A stretch of DNA of 64,000 nt from Bifidobacterium bifidum ATCC 29521 = JCM 1255 = DSM 20456 (GTDB lineage: Bacteria; Actinomycetota; Actinomycetes; Actinomycetales; Bifidobacteriaceae). Positions 27,091-36,024 of the stretch are shown here, one piece after another. The position numbers were made by a program, and so were the translations under genes. The notes below the pieces were generated by a model, which did not search any database, was not told the DNA's origin, and saw nothing but the letters and a program-made list of their open reading frames with translations. The stretch lies in the NCBI RefSeq assembly GCF_001025135.1, contig NZ_AP012323.1, positions 682,001 through 746,000 on the forward strand, written 5' to 3'. The first letter of the stretch is position 1. Each line of letters begins with the position of its first letter.

Positions 27091-27987
27091 TCACTGCGCG
27101 GCCTGCGCGAGGTAGTCGGGCATGGTGTCCGGGTACTCTGGCCAGGCGCCGTTGGCGGTGCAGACGTACGCGGCGGTGTTCACGGCCTTGCGGTGCGCCT
27201 CGGCCAGCGTGTCGCCGAGCAGCGTACGGGCGGTGAACGTGCCTGAGAAGGAGTCGCCGGCGCCGACGGTGTCGACGACCTCGACGTGCGGGGTGGCCAG
27301 CGTGGAGGACTCGCCGTTCTTGGAGATGATGGTGGAGAACGTGGAACCGCCGGTCAGGATAACGTAGTCGAGGCCGTACTCGCTCATGAACCAGCGGCAG
27401 GCGTCGTCATCGGAGGTGCCGCGGATGTCGAACATGTCGCGCAGGAGCAGCAGTTCGGCGTCGTTGATCTTGAAGACGGTCGCCGCTTCAAGCAGCTCCT
27501 CGATGAGCTCCTTGGAGTAGTGGTCGCCGCGCAGGTTGATGTCGAAGAATTTCATTGCGCCCGGCTTGGTGTGCTTGAGCAGCTCGATGATGGTGTCGTG
27601 GGTCTCGGGGGAGCGCAGGGCCAGCGTGCCGTAGCAGATGGCGTCGGCCTGCTCCACGACCTCGATGAGCTGGCGGGTGAGCAGCAGGTGGTCCCAGGCG
27701 ACGCCCTTGACGATGGTGTACTCCGGGATGCCGTTCTTCAAGCTGACCTCGACAGTGGAGGTGGGCCATGCGTTGCGCTGGATGATGGAGTGGATGCCGG
27801 CCTTCTCGGCTTCGGCGAGCAGCTCGTCGCCGAGCGCATCCTCGCCGACCGCGCTGATTGACCAGCCGTCGGCGCCGTTCATCTTCGCGTGGTAGGCGAA
27901 GTTGACGGGGGCGCCGCCTGCGCGCTTTCCGCTGGGCAGCATGTCCCACAGGAGCTCTCCGAGAGACAGAACGATGGGCTTGGTCAT
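27091..27987 (-). CDS. PfkB-family carbohydrate kinase, probable fructokinase
   Basis: Transfers phosphate from ATP to a sugar. 298 residues from the ATG at 27987, with GGAAAGGAAA before it. The N-terminal GELLWDMLP and GGAPVNFAYHAKMNG (sugar-binding GG motif) and the C-terminal PfkB signature DTVGAGDSFSGTFTA (catalytic Asp in GAGD) are present. The N-terminal pattern is closest to fructokinases. The longer frame to 28797 is antisense-like read-through into the upstream gene and is rejected. It sits between the ROK regulator and the MFS permease on the same strand. Confidence 0.9.
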   Translation of the reverse strand: MTKPIVLSLGELLWDMLPSGKRAGGAPVNFAYHAKMNGADGWSISAVGEDALGDELLAEAEKAGIHSIIQRNAWPTSTVEVSLKNGIPEYTIVKGVAWDHLLLTRQLIEVVEQADAICYGTLALRSPETHDTIIELLKHTKPGAMKFFDINLRGDHYSKELIEELLEAATVFKINDAELLLLRDMFDIRGTSDDDACRWFMSEYGLDYVILTGGSTFSTIISKNGESSTLATPHVEVVDTVGAGDSFSGTFTARTLLGDTLAEAHRKAVNTAAYVCTANGAWPEYPDTMPDYLAQAAQ

Positions 27988-28091
27988 GATGGTTTCCTTT
28001 CCGGGATGGTTGCTGTGGTTGTTGTGTTGTTGTGTTGCTGCGGGGTCCTCCGTTGTGGGGACCCCGGAAATCCGTGATGTTCCGCGGGCGG

Positions 28092-29300
28092 TCACGACAG
28101 TTCGAAGAACTGTGGCGGGTGGTCGAGGAACTGGTTGATGGCTACGGCCGCGGCGCCGTTCAGGGCGGCGTCCGCGGGCAGGGCGGACAGGGTGATGGCG
28201 GTGGTGTCGTTGAGCTCGTGGATGACGTGCTTGTCGATGACCTTGTGCACTTCGTCGAGCAAGAGCTGCCCGGCTTCGGCGACGATGTCGCCGATGACGA
28301 TCTGCGAGGGGTTGAAGGAGTTGAAGATCGTGATGCAGCCGAAACCGACGTACCGTGCGACCCGCTTGATCAGTGCGATCGCGCGCTTGTCGCCGCCGCG
28401 GGCCAGTGCGAACAGCGCTCGGCATGCCTGCAGGTGGGTCATCGTGCCGGCATCGGCGATCAGATCGTCTTCCTTCAGGATCATCTCGTGGATCGCGGGG
28501 GTGGAGCAGTAGCGTTCGAGGCATCCGACGTTGCCGCAGTCGCACGGCTTGCCGTTGATGTCGATGCTGACATGGCCGATTTCGGTGGCCGCTCCGAGGG
28601 CGCCGTTGATGATGTTGCCGTGGTCGATCACGCCGAGGCCGACGCCTTCGCCGACGAGGTAGTAGGCGAGGTTCTCGGTGGTGATGGTGGGATCGAACAG
28701 GTATTGGGCCATCGCGCCGGCGCGGGCGTCTTGCTCCACGAACACGGGGACGGTGAACGCGTTGCTGAATTCGTGGATGAAGTTGACTTTCTGCCATCCG
28801 CGCATCGAGGACACGACGGCGGTGCGTCCCACGCTGCGCAGGTAGGGGCCGGGGACGGCCATGCCGATGGCGATGATGCGTCGGTCGGCTTCGATCAGCG
28901 AACCGATGGTGTCGTGGAGCTGCATGATCGCCGAGTCGATGGTGTCTTCGGTGACTTGGGGCAGTTCCTGCACGGTCAGCGGTTTGCCGGCGAGGTCGAA
29001 CACGCCGAGCTGTACCAGGCTTCGCGCGAATTTCACGGCGATGACGTGGAATTCTGCGGTGTCGAGAGTGAGCCCGATGGAGCGGCGGTTCTTGCGCCCC
29101 TCGAAATCGCCGGTCTCCTTGATGGCGCCGGCTTCTATGAGCTTGGCGGTGATCTTGGTGATGGCGGCGGGGGTGAGGTCGAGGGCTTTGGCGATCTGCG
29201 CGCGAGAGCTGATGCCGTGCTGGTACAGGTGCTGCATGATCCGCGAACGGTTGGTTTCGGACACTGATGCCAGGGTTGCGTTGGCGATGGTGTTGGTCAT
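28092..29300 (-). CDS. ROK-family transcriptional repressor of the kinase/permease operon
   Basis: 402 residues from the ATG at 29300, with GAAGGAG upstream. An N-terminal winged HTH (about 15-70, ISSRAQIAKALDLTPAAITKIT) is followed by the ROK sugar-kinase-like domain. The zinc motif is CDCGNVGCLERYC, and the GEGVGLG and EIGHVSID segments typical of ROK regulators are present. A perfect 15-bp palindrome (29385-29399) lies just upstream and is the likely operator. It is first gene of the operon, so autoregulation together with the kinase and permease is expected. Confidence 0.92.
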   Translation of the reverse strand: MTNTIANATLASVSETNRSRIMQHLYQHGISSRAQIAKALDLTPAAITKITAKLIEAGAIKETGDFEGRKNRRSIGLTLDTAEFHVIAVKFARSLVQLGVFDLAGKPLTVQELPQVTEDTIDSAIMQLHDTIGSLIEADRRIIAIGMAVPGPYLRSVGRTAVVSSMRGWQKVNFIHEFSNAFTVPVFVEQDARAGAMAQYLFDPTITTENLAYYLVGEGVGLGVIDHGNIINGALGAATEIGHVSIDINGKPCDCGNVGCLERYCSTPAIHEMILKEDDLIADAGTMTHLQACRALFALARGGDKRAIALIKRVARYVGFGCITIFNSFNPSQIVIGDIVAEAGQLLLDEVHKVIDKHVIHELNDTTAITLSALPADAALNGAAAVAINQFLDHPPQFFELS

Positions 29301-29384
29301 CACTGCTCCTTCGCTGTCGTGCCGTGTGCGCGGTCGTTGCGTGTTGTTGTCATGCTCGTCATTGAATATGAACGATGTTTATAT

Positions 29385-29399
29385 ATTAACACTGTTAAT
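29385..29399. promoter_or_regulatory. Perfect palindrome, candidate ROK operator
   Basis: ATTAACACTGTTAAT is an exact 7-1-7 palindrome in an AT-rich patch between the ROK gene (minus) and cutC (plus). Confidence 0.6.
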
Positions 29400-29543
29400 C
29401 AAAAAAAGGGAGGCGCGCCGTTGTTCGGCGTGTCGCGCCTTGTCCCACGGTTTGCGCGTGTCGGGGCGTGGGATGGTTCGGGTGCCCTCGTGCGGGATGG
29501 TACGGTGATAGACAAGGTATGTGACGCATCGAAGGAGATGACA

Positions 29544-30278
29544 ATGACGGTTGAAATCGCGGTGCAGGACGTGGAGGGCGCCCGCATCGCACATGAGGAG
29601 GGGGCGGATCGCGTCGAACTGTGCGCCGCTCTGATGGGCACGGGCGGGCTGACCCCAAGCTTCGGCATGATCCAGGCATGCTCCCATGTCGGCGTACCCC
29701 AAGGCGTCCAGGTGCTGATCCGTCCGAGAGGCGGTTCGTTCGTGTTCACCGATGAAGAGAAATACGTGCAGATCGCCGACGTCCGTTCGGCCATCCTCGC
29801 CGGGGCGTCCGGCGTCGTCGTCGGAGGCATGACCGAGGACGGGCGCATTGACGTGCCGTTCACCCGCGCGCTGGCCGAGGCCGCCCGCAACGAGGCCGTG
29901 CGCTGCAATCGCAAGGTGCAGGTCACGTATCATCGTGCGTTCGACATGCTCGACGATCAGTTCGCCGCGCTGGATACCCTGATCGAACTTGGCTTCACCC
30001 GCGTGCTCACCTCGGGTGGCGCCGCATGCGTCCCGGATGGTCTGGGCCGCCTGCGGGAGCTGTCCGAATACGCCGCGGGGCGCATCCAGATACAGGCCGG
30101 CGGCGGTGTGACCGTCGATCTCATTCCCGCCTTGAAGGAGACGGGCGTGTCGGCGATTCATTTGTCGGCGAAACGCACGATGACATCGGATGGGGGCCCC
30201 GGAGGCGGAGGCAATGGCGTCATGGTATGCCGCACCGATCGGGATGTCGTGCGTGCCGCAGTCGCCGCCGCGCGCTGA
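29544..30278 (+). CDS. cutC: CutC-family protein
   Basis: TIM-barrel protein historically linked to copper homeostasis; the actual biochemical role is unsettled. From the ATG at 29544, seven bases after GAAGGAG, the protein has 244 residues. Family motifs are AHEEGADRVELCAAL, GGLTPSFGMI, LIRPRGGSFVF, VTYHRAFDM, RVLTSGG and IQAGGGV. The Gly-rich SDGGPGGGGNG near the C-terminus is probably a loop. It is single, between the two sugar regulons, and ends next to a dispersed repeat. Confidence 0.93.
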   Translation: MTVEIAVQDVEGARIAHEEGADRVELCAALMGTGGLTPSFGMIQACSHVGVPQGVQVLIRPRGGSFVFTDEEKYVQIADVRSAILAGASGVVVGGMTEDGRIDVPFTRALAEAARNEAVRCNRKVQVTYHRAFDMLDDQFAALDTLIELGFTRVLTSGGAACVPDGLGRLRELSEYAAGRIQIQAGGGVTVDLIPALKETGVSAIHLSAKRTMTSDGGPGGGGNGVMVCRTDRDVVRAAVAAAR

Positions 30279-30285
30279 AAATCCA

Positions 30286-30316
30286 AATCCTCCCGCTGAC
30301 GGGAGGTGGCGCGCAG
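30286..30316 (-). repeat. Dispersed intergenic repeat, exact 31-bp inverted copy of 48247-48277
   Basis: The 31 bases AATCCTCCCGCTGACGGGAG...CGCGCAG are identical to the reverse complement of 48247-48277. The core CCTCCCGCTGACGGGAGG is a small hairpin between the convergent cutC and ROK genes and may serve as terminator. Confidence 0.8.
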
Positions 30317-30321
30317 CCTGA

Positions 30322-31461
30322 TCAGCGGTTTTCCAGGTAATCGTGGAGAACTGATAGGGCTTCGCCACGCAGGGTGATTTCGCCCTCGCACTCGCATCGG
30401 CGGATGATGGTCCGCGTGTGGAACGACGAGCCGGTCAGCAGGTCGAGCTGCGCCTGCGCGGCCGACAGCAGGGTGTCGTTGACGATGTCGCTCTGCCCGT
30501 ACACGCACACGTCGGCAAGGTCCAGCAGTCCCACGGGCATGGACAGCGCCGTGCCCAGATAGGTGCCGGCCTCGCGCAGGATGCTCGCGCGCATCCGTTC
30601 GTCGCTGCGCTGCAGCCGTGCGTGCAGCGAGGTCGCCGAGACCAGGCGTTCGAGGCACCCTCGCTTGCCGCAGGCGCACGGAGGGCCCTGCGGGTCGAGG
30701 GAGATGTGGCCGATCTCGCCGCCGGCGTGGTTCTCGCCGAACACCGGCACGTCGCCCAGCAGCACGGCGCCTCCGACGCCACGGCGCAGGCGGACGAACA
30801 TCATATTGGGGCCGCCCTTGCCGAACAGTCGCTCGGTGAACATGGCGGCGGTCGCGTCGTTGTTCACGGTGACGGGAAGTGAGAAACGCCGTTCGATGGG
30901 CGTGCGGACGTCGACGTTGCGCCAGCCGAGCAGCGTGGAGCGCTTCACCAGGCCGTTGCCGTCGACCACGCCGGGCATGGCGAGCCCGATGCCGATGACG
31001 TTCTGCGTGGCGGCGTGCAGGGGAGTGATGACCTCGTTGATGGTGTCGAAATCCACATGGTTCACCGCCCGCAGCGCGTGTTCCACGTGCATGACCGGCT
31101 CGCCGAGCAGGTTCGTGGCCTCGCCCTGGATGAGATGCGGCTGTGACAGGTCGATGCTGATGATATGCAGCGTGTCGGGGTCGACGCTCAGCAGCGTGCC
31201 TCGCTTGCCCTTGCCGCCGTTGGACTCGCGGCCGTTCTCGCGCAGCAGGTGACAGCTGAGCATGCTGTTGACCACATCGGAGACCGCCACGCGGGACAGT
31301 CCCGTGCGCCGCCCCAATTCGGCGCGTGAAAGTTGGACGTCGGGGAACAGCAGGCTGAAGATCAATGACCGGTTCGTGCGTCTTGCATCGGCGGGACTTG
31401 CCTTGCCGCTCTGTCCCGGGTTGTGGGGGCCCCATATCCCGGATTGCTGGTAAGCGGTCAT
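30322..31461 (-). CDS. ROK-family repressor, probable regulator of nagB-nagA
   Basis: 379 residues from the ATG at 31461 (MTAYQQSGIWG); an upstream in-frame GTG/ATG region to 31500 lacks an RBS. The HTH is at about 40-90 (SRAELGRRTGLSRVAVSDVVN). The ROK domain has the zinc motif CACGKRGCLERL and GGEIGHISLD. It is divergent from nagB, and an imperfect palindrome (31577-31599) sits between the two genes. Regulation of amino-sugar catabolism by a ROK protein (NagC/NagR type) fits this position; the effector is inferred, not seen. Confidence 0.88.
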   Translation of the reverse strand: MTAYQQSGIWGPHNPGQSGKASPADARRTNRSLIFSLLFPDVQLSRAELGRRTGLSRVAVSDVVNSMLSCHLLRENGRESNGGKGKRGTLLSVDPDTLHIISIDLSQPHLIQGEATNLLGEPVMHVEHALRAVNHVDFDTINEVITPLHAATQNVIGIGLAMPGVVDGNGLVKRSTLLGWRNVDVRTPIERRFSLPVTVNNDATAAMFTERLFGKGGPNMMFVRLRRGVGGAVLLGDVPVFGENHAGGEIGHISLDPQGPPCACGKRGCLERLVSATSLHARLQRSDERMRASILREAGTYLGTALSMPVGLLDLADVCVYGQSDIVNDTLLSAAQAQLDLLTGSSFHTRTIIRRCECEGEITLRGEALSVLHDYLENR

Positions 31462-31576
31462 AAGTCCCTGGATCCTTTCCGTGGCTCTCCGCGAGACCAT
31501 TTCCGGTCACGCAATGTTCATTCTACGGTCGCTCATGTTCAATGTCCGTTGTGTCGCCGAAGATGCGGATATACAC

Positions 31577-31599
31577 ATTAGTTAGTATCATTAACAAAT
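31577..31599. promoter_or_regulatory. Candidate operator between the ROK regulator and nagB
   Basis: ATTAGTTA-GTATCAT-TAACAAAT: 8-bp arms with one mismatch and a 7-bp spacer, in an AT-rich patch of an otherwise GC-rich region. The half-site GTTA...TAAC resembles the palindrome at 29385-29399. Confidence 0.5.
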
Positions 31600-31711
31600 A
31601 GCGGATGCGCATGTCACGGGAAACGCAAGAATCGCGTGACGGCACGGCTGGTCGCTGATGACAACGGGGTGGCCGAACCGCTGAAGAATGAACAACACAA
31701 GGAGGTTGCAC

Positions 31712-32524
31712 ATGCCTGAAGTGATTATCGTGAAGGATCAGGATGAGGCCGGCGAGCTGTACGCCCGCTGCGTCGCCGATCTGATCAAGGGCAAGCCGGA
31801 CGCGGTGCTGGGTCTGGCGACCGGTTCGAGCCCGCTGGCCGCCTACCGTCACCTCGCCGCCATGGTGAAGGCCGAGGACATCGACGTGTCGAAGGTGCGC
31901 GGTTTCGCGCTTGACGAGTACATCGGTCTGCCGCTGACCCATCCGGAGTCCTACCACAGCACCATCCACCGCACCGTCGTCGAGCCGCTCGGCCTCGACC
32001 CGGAGAAGGTGCACGTGCCCGGTGACGTGCTCGACGGCGCCCCGCTGGAGGACGGCGAGCGTATCGCCCACGCCGGCCCCGAATACGATGCGGCCATCGA
32101 GGCCGCGGGCGGCATCGACGTGCAGATCCTCGGCATCGGCACCGACGGCCACGTCGGCTTCAACGAGCCCGGCTCGTCGCTGGCCTCCGGCACGCGCGTC
32201 AAGACGCTGGCCGAGCAGACCCGCGTCGACAACGCCCGCTTCTTCGACGACGACATCAACCAGGTGCCGACCCACTGCATCACGCAGGGCATCGGCACGA
32301 TCCTCAAGGCCCGTCACCTGGTGCTGCTGGCCTTCGGCGAGGGCAAGGCCGAAGCGGTCGAGGAGACCTGCGAGGGCGGCGTGAGCGCCTTCTGCCCGGC
32401 TTCCGCTCTGCAGCTGCACCCGCACGCGACGATCATCGTCGACGAGGCCGCCGCCTCCCGCCTGCGCCACAAGGACTACTACAAGTACGCCTTCGAGCAC
32501 AAGCCGGCTTGGCAGGGCATCTGA
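31712..32524 (+). CDS. nagB: Glucosamine-6-phosphate deaminase
   Basis: Converts glucosamine-6-phosphate to fructose-6-phosphate and ammonia, feeding the bifid shunt. From the ATG at 31712, preceded by AAGGAGG, the protein has 270 residues. Motifs are GLATGSSPLAAY (phosphate loop), FALDEYIGL (catalytic Asp), ILGIGTDGHVGFNEPGSS (with the active His) and THCITQGIGTIL. The operon continues with nagA after a hairpin. Eight codons of in-frame sequence upstream are ignored because of the RBS position. Confidence 0.97.
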   Translation: MPEVIIVKDQDEAGELYARCVADLIKGKPDAVLGLATGSSPLAAYRHLAAMVKAEDIDVSKVRGFALDEYIGLPLTHPESYHSTIHRTVVEPLGLDPEKVHVPGDVLDGAPLEDGERIAHAGPEYDAAIEAAGGIDVQILGIGTDGHVGFNEPGSSLASGTRVKTLAEQTRVDNARFFDDDINQVPTHCITQGIGTILKARHLVLLAFGEGKAEAVEETCEGGVSAFCPASALQLHPHATIIVDEAAASRLRHKDYYKYAFEHKPAWQGI

Positions 32525-32576
32525 TCAGCGCCCTGACAGGCATATCGATATGCGCTCCCGAACCGGGGCGCATGAC

Positions 32577-32606
32577 GGATGGGTTCCCCGTCTGGGGGAC
32601 CCATCC
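32577..32606 (+). terminator. Hairpin between nagB and nagA
   Basis: The 13-bp stem GGATGGGTTCCCC / GGGGGACCCATCC (one G-U) has a GTCT loop and no T-tail. It may act as an mRNA-stabilising or attenuating structure in the operon. Confidence 0.5.
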
Positions 32607-32661
32607 TCGCATGGGGCGGTCATCATCGCGCCCCGAATCACATACAAAGAGGTAGGACAAT

Positions 32662-33975
32662 ATGACTCAATCACGAGAACAGATCGTCGCGCGGGTGACT
32701 GATGCGCTGAAGGGCGAGGCGGGTCGCGTCGCCGTTCGCGGTGCCCGCAAGGTGGATGCGTGCGGCGTCCAGGATCATTTCTGGCTGACCGCGGCGGACG
32801 GTGTCATCGTCGCCACCGGCACCGACGACGAGGCGTTCGAGTCGGCGTGTCGTTCCATCGGCCTTGATCCGGCTGACGAGACGGCCATCATCGATGCGGC
32901 CGGGCAGCTGATCACCCCGGGCTATGTGGACATTCACGCGCATGGCGCATGGGAGCATTCCTTCGATGACGGTCCGGAAGGCATCGACATCGCGCGTGCC
33001 GGTCACGCCGTGCACGGCACGACCAGGCAGGTGCTGTCGCTGATCACCAACCCCATCGACGTGATCTGCGCGAACCTGAAGAACGTTCGCGCCAAGATGG
33101 ACGAGCGCCCCGACGTGCTCGGCGCCCATCTCGAAGGTCCGTTCCTGGCGCTCGCCCGCAAGGGCGCTCATGATCCCGAGTGCCTCAAGGACCCGGTTCC
33201 CGAGCTCGTCGACGAGCTGCTGGGCGCTGCCGACGGCTGCATCCGCCAGATCACCATCGCGCCCGAGCTGCCTCACGGCATCAGCGCCATCAAGCAGTTC
33301 ACGAAGGCGGGCGTCGTGCCGGCCGTCGGCCACTGCGACGCCGATTACGAGACCGCCAAGGCCGGTTTCGACGCCGGCGCGGGCATCATGACCCACATGT
33401 TCAACGCGATGAATGGACTGCACCACCGCAAGCCGGGCCCGATCCCGGCGGCCGTGGAGGATCCGCGCGTCACTATCGAGCTGATCAACGACGGCTTCCA
33501 CGTGCAGGACCCGATGGTCAAGCTGGGCTTCGAGTTCGCACCCCACCGCACGGCGTTCGTCACCGACGCGATGGCGGCCACCGACTGCCCTGACGGCCCG
33601 TACAAGCTGGGTGCGCTGGACGTGAACGTCGTCGACGGCCACGCCCGTCTGGTGTCGAACGGTGCCATCGCCGGCTCCACGCTGCTGCTTGAGGTCGCCG
33701 TGCAGCGCGCCGTCAATGAGCTGGGCATCTCCCCGGTCGACGCCGTCGAGGCTGCCACGCTGGCGCCCGCGCGCGTTCGGCTACGACAAGCCGAACACGG
33801 TCACCGGCGCCCCGCTGGGTCTGCTCGCGCCCGGGTACGCCGCCGACCTGTTGCTCACCGATCCGTCCAGCTGGACGGTCAACCAGGTGTGGTGCGCCGG
33901 CCGCAAGCTGAAGTAAGGCGCAGCCGCAAGGCGTTGATTGCATTCGTCACGGGAAACTGTGATAGGTCGCGATGA
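32662..33975 (+). CDS. nagA: N-acetylglucosamine-6-phosphate deacetylase, frameshifted near its 3' end
   Basis: Deacetylates GlcNAc-6-phosphate before NagB. The frame from 32662 is normal for about 370 residues: GYVDIHAHGAWEHSF (HxH), HLEGPFLA (Glu), GHCDADY, THMFNAMNGLHHRKPG and TDAMAATDCPDGPYKLG are all present. After EAATLAPAR the protein continues as Arg-rich nonsense to 33975. The expected C-terminus (FGYDKPNTVTGAPLG...YAADLLLTDPSSWTVN...GRKLK) is in the next frame and ends at 33916. The switch point is the (CG)4 run 33768-33775; two bases missing, or one extra, would explain it. It may be a sequencing error, a real mutation or slippage. The last 45 or so residues belong to the second, non-catalytic domain. 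Confidence 0.9.
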   Translation: MTQSREQIVARVTDALKGEAGRVAVRGARKVDACGVQDHFWLTAADGVIVATGTDDEAFESACRSIGLDPADETAIIDAAGQLITPGYVDIHAHGAWEHSFDDGPEGIDIARAGHAVHGTTRQVLSLITNPIDVICANLKNVRAKMDERPDVLGAHLEGPFLALARKGAHDPECLKDPVPELVDELLGAADGCIRQITIAPELPHGISAIKQFTKAGVVPAVGHCDADYETAKAGFDAGAGIMTHMFNAMNGLHHRKPGPIPAAVEDPRVTIELINDGFHVQDPMVKLGFEFAPHRTAFVTDAMAATDCPDGPYKLGALDVNVVDGHARLVSNGAIAGSTLLLEVAVQRAVNELGISPVDAVEAATLAPARVRLRQAEHGHRRPAGSARARVRRRPVAHRSVQLDGQPGVVRRPQAEVRRSRKALIAFVTGNCDRSR

Positions 33976-34006
33976 GGGCCGTCTGCATATGCAGGCGGCC
34001 CTCATC
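33971..34006. terminator. Terminator after nagA
   Basis: GATGAGGGCCG-T-CTGCAT / ATGCAG-G-CGGCCCTCATC is a 36-nt near-perfect palindrome with one internal mismatch. The following stretch to 34241 holds no gene and no promoter that I can call with confidence. Confidence 0.7.
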
Positions 34007-34241
34007 TCATGTACAGCCTTGTCGCCCCCACCTCTTCCGGTCTCATAATGTGGGCATTGTGTGGCGGATGTCGCAAAATACCGGAATAGTTGCAATTCCA
34101 AGGGTTATTCGGCCACAAGCCGCACCCTTGCACATCCAGCCGATTCGTATGGAAACACATGGCTAACACAATAACCCCATAGTCTTGGTGACCGTGCCAA
34201 TGAAGACGGCGCGGAGAGTAGTTAAGGAAGAGGTATTTCCC

Positions 34242-35870
34242 TTGAAGAATCATCGCAAGTTTTTGGCGGCTGTCGCATCCATCGCGGCAATCGCATCGCT
34301 GACCGCATGCGGCGGCGTGAAGGACGTCAATACGGCGAGCGGATCCGCGATCACCATCGGCACCACCGATAAGATCACCAGCGTGGATCCCGCGGGCTCT
34401 TACGACAATGGTTCGTATGCCGTGCAGATTCAGATTTTCCCGTTCCTGTATGCACAGGATTACAATACGTCCGAATTGAGCCCGGATATCGCCGCCGATG
34501 ACGGTACATGGAATGATGACGGCACCGAATTCACCGTAAAGATCAAGGAAGGGCTGAAGTTCGCGAACGGTCATGACCTGACCGCATCCGATGTCAAGTT
34601 CTCGTATGACCGCATCAAGACGATCAACGACGCGAACGGCCCGAGCTCGCTGCTCGCCAACGTCGAATCCGTCGAGGCTCCGGACGATACCACCGTCGTG
34701 TTCAAGGACTCCGTGCCGTTCGATGTGACGCTCAAGCAGGTCATGTCCAGCCCGGCCGGACCCATCGTCGACGAAGAGGTCTTCGACGCCGACAAGCTGA
34801 CCGACGCCGACACCATCGTCAAGGGGAACGCGTTCGCCGGCCCGTACAAGCTCACCGCGTTCAAGATGAACGAGACCGCGTCCTACGAGAAGAACGACAG
34901 CTACAAGGGCCTGACCCCGGCCAAGAACGACGCCATCCAGGTCAAGTACTTCGCCGACGCGTCCAACCTCAAGCTCAACGTCCAGCAGGGCCAGATCGAC
35001 GTGGCCTTCCGCTCGCTGACCCCGACCGACATCGAGGACCTGTCCAAGGACTCCAAGGTCAAGGTCGTCAAGGGGCCGGGCGGTGAGGAACGCTTCCTGA
35101 CCTTCAACTTCAAGATCCAGCCCTACGGCGAGTCCCAGTCCGACGCCGACGCCAACAAGGCCAAGGCCGTGCGCCAGGCCGTCGCCAACCTCATCGACCG
35201 CGATGAGCTGAGCAAGAAGGTCTACAAGGGCACCTACACCCCGATGTACTCCTTCATCCCCGACGGACTGTCCGGCCATGACGACACGCTGAAGGCCACC
35301 TATGGCGACGGTGAGGGCAAGCCCGACGCCGCCAAGGCCAAGAAGGTGCTGGAGGACGCCGGCGTTTCGACCCCGGTCGACCTCAAGCTCCAGTACAACG
35401 GCGACCACTACGGCTCCTCGTCCGCCGACGAGTACGCCGCCATCAAGTCCCAGCTGGAGGCCGACGGCCTGTTCAAGGTCGACCTGCAGCAGACCGAATG
35501 GACGCAGTACAACAAGGAACGCGTCGTCACCGAAGACTCCGACGGCTCGTACCCGGTCTACCAGCTCGGCTGGTTCCCGGACTACTCCGATCCGGACAAC
35601 TACCTGTCCCCGTTCTTCCGCGACGGCAACTTCGTCAACAACGGCTACTCCAACAAGGAAGTCAACGATCTGATCGTCAAGCAGGCAGGCGAGAAGGACG
35701 CCACCAAGCGTGAGGAGATCCTCAAGCAGGTCCAGGCCCTGGAGACCGAGGACCTGTCCACCATCCCGCTGCTGCAGGGTGCCCAGGTGGCCGTCACCGG
35801 AACGAACATCAAGGGTGTCGTGCTCGACGCCTCGTTCCGCTTCCGCTACGCATCAGTGACCAAGTCCTGA
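34242..35870 (+). CDS. ABC transporter substrate-binding lipoprotein (oligopeptide/dipeptide type, SBP family 5)
   Basis: Captures a peptide-like substrate outside the cell for the permease encoded downstream. From the TTG at 34242, preceded by AAGGAAGAGG, the protein has 542 residues. The signal peptide MKNHRKFLAAVASIAAIASL ends in the lipobox LTAC (lipid-modified Cys at about 23). Family 5 features include the VDPAGSYDNGSYAVQ region, DDGTEFTVKIKEGLKFANG, DVKFSYDR and a C-terminal WFPDYSDPDNYLSPFF. An upstream ATG at 34200 would place basic residues before an internal signal and is less likely. A 13-bp hairpin separates it from the permease genes, as often seen where the binding protein is made in excess. 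Confidence 0.94.
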   Translation: MKNHRKFLAAVASIAAIASLTACGGVKDVNTASGSAITIGTTDKITSVDPAGSYDNGSYAVQIQIFPFLYAQDYNTSELSPDIAADDGTWNDDGTEFTVKIKEGLKFANGHDLTASDVKFSYDRIKTINDANGPSSLLANVESVEAPDDTTVVFKDSVPFDVTLKQVMSSPAGPIVDEEVFDADKLTDADTIVKGNAFAGPYKLTAFKMNETASYEKNDSYKGLTPAKNDAIQVKYFADASNLKLNVQQGQIDVAFRSLTPTDIEDLSKDSKVKVVKGPGGEERFLTFNFKIQPYGESQSDADANKAKAVRQAVANLIDRDELSKKVYKGTYTPMYSFIPDGLSGHDDTLKATYGDGEGKPDAAKAKKVLEDAGVSTPVDLKLQYNGDHYGSSSADEYAAIKSQLEADGLFKVDLQQTEWTQYNKERVVTEDSDGSYPVYQLGWFPDYSDPDNYLSPFFRDGNFVNNGYSNKEVNDLIVKQAGEKDATKREEILKQVQALETEDLSTIPLLQGAQVAVTGTNIKGVVLDASFRFRYASVTKS

Positions 35871-35913
35871 TCCAGTCCCGGCTCCCGCCGACGCGGGGCG
35901 ACGCCCGTGAAGC

Positions 35914-35955
35914 CGGTCATGGATGGTGCAGTTGACGCCAAGCCATCCATGACCG
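35914..35955 (+). terminator. Hairpin between binding-protein and permease genes
   Basis: A 13-bp perfect stem, CGGTCATGGATGG / CCATCCATGACCG, with a 16-nt loop and no T-run. It probably gives partial termination or 3'-end protection, so that the binding protein exceeds the membrane components. Confidence 0.5.
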
Positions 35956-36024
35956 CCGCGGGCGATCCCACACGCCGCGGGAGCATCATCCGTATTCGAT
36001 CGTTTTTCCCAGAAGGAGCATCGC

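Noticed and set aside
27988..28797. N-terminal extension of the PfkB kinase frame
   Set aside because: It is Arg/His-rich shadow sequence of the ROK regulator; the kinase start has its own RBS at 27987.
32662..33975. Programmed ribosomal frameshifting in nagA
   Set aside because: No slippery heptamer or downstream stem is seen, and NagA is not known for recoding; indel or sequencing error is simpler.
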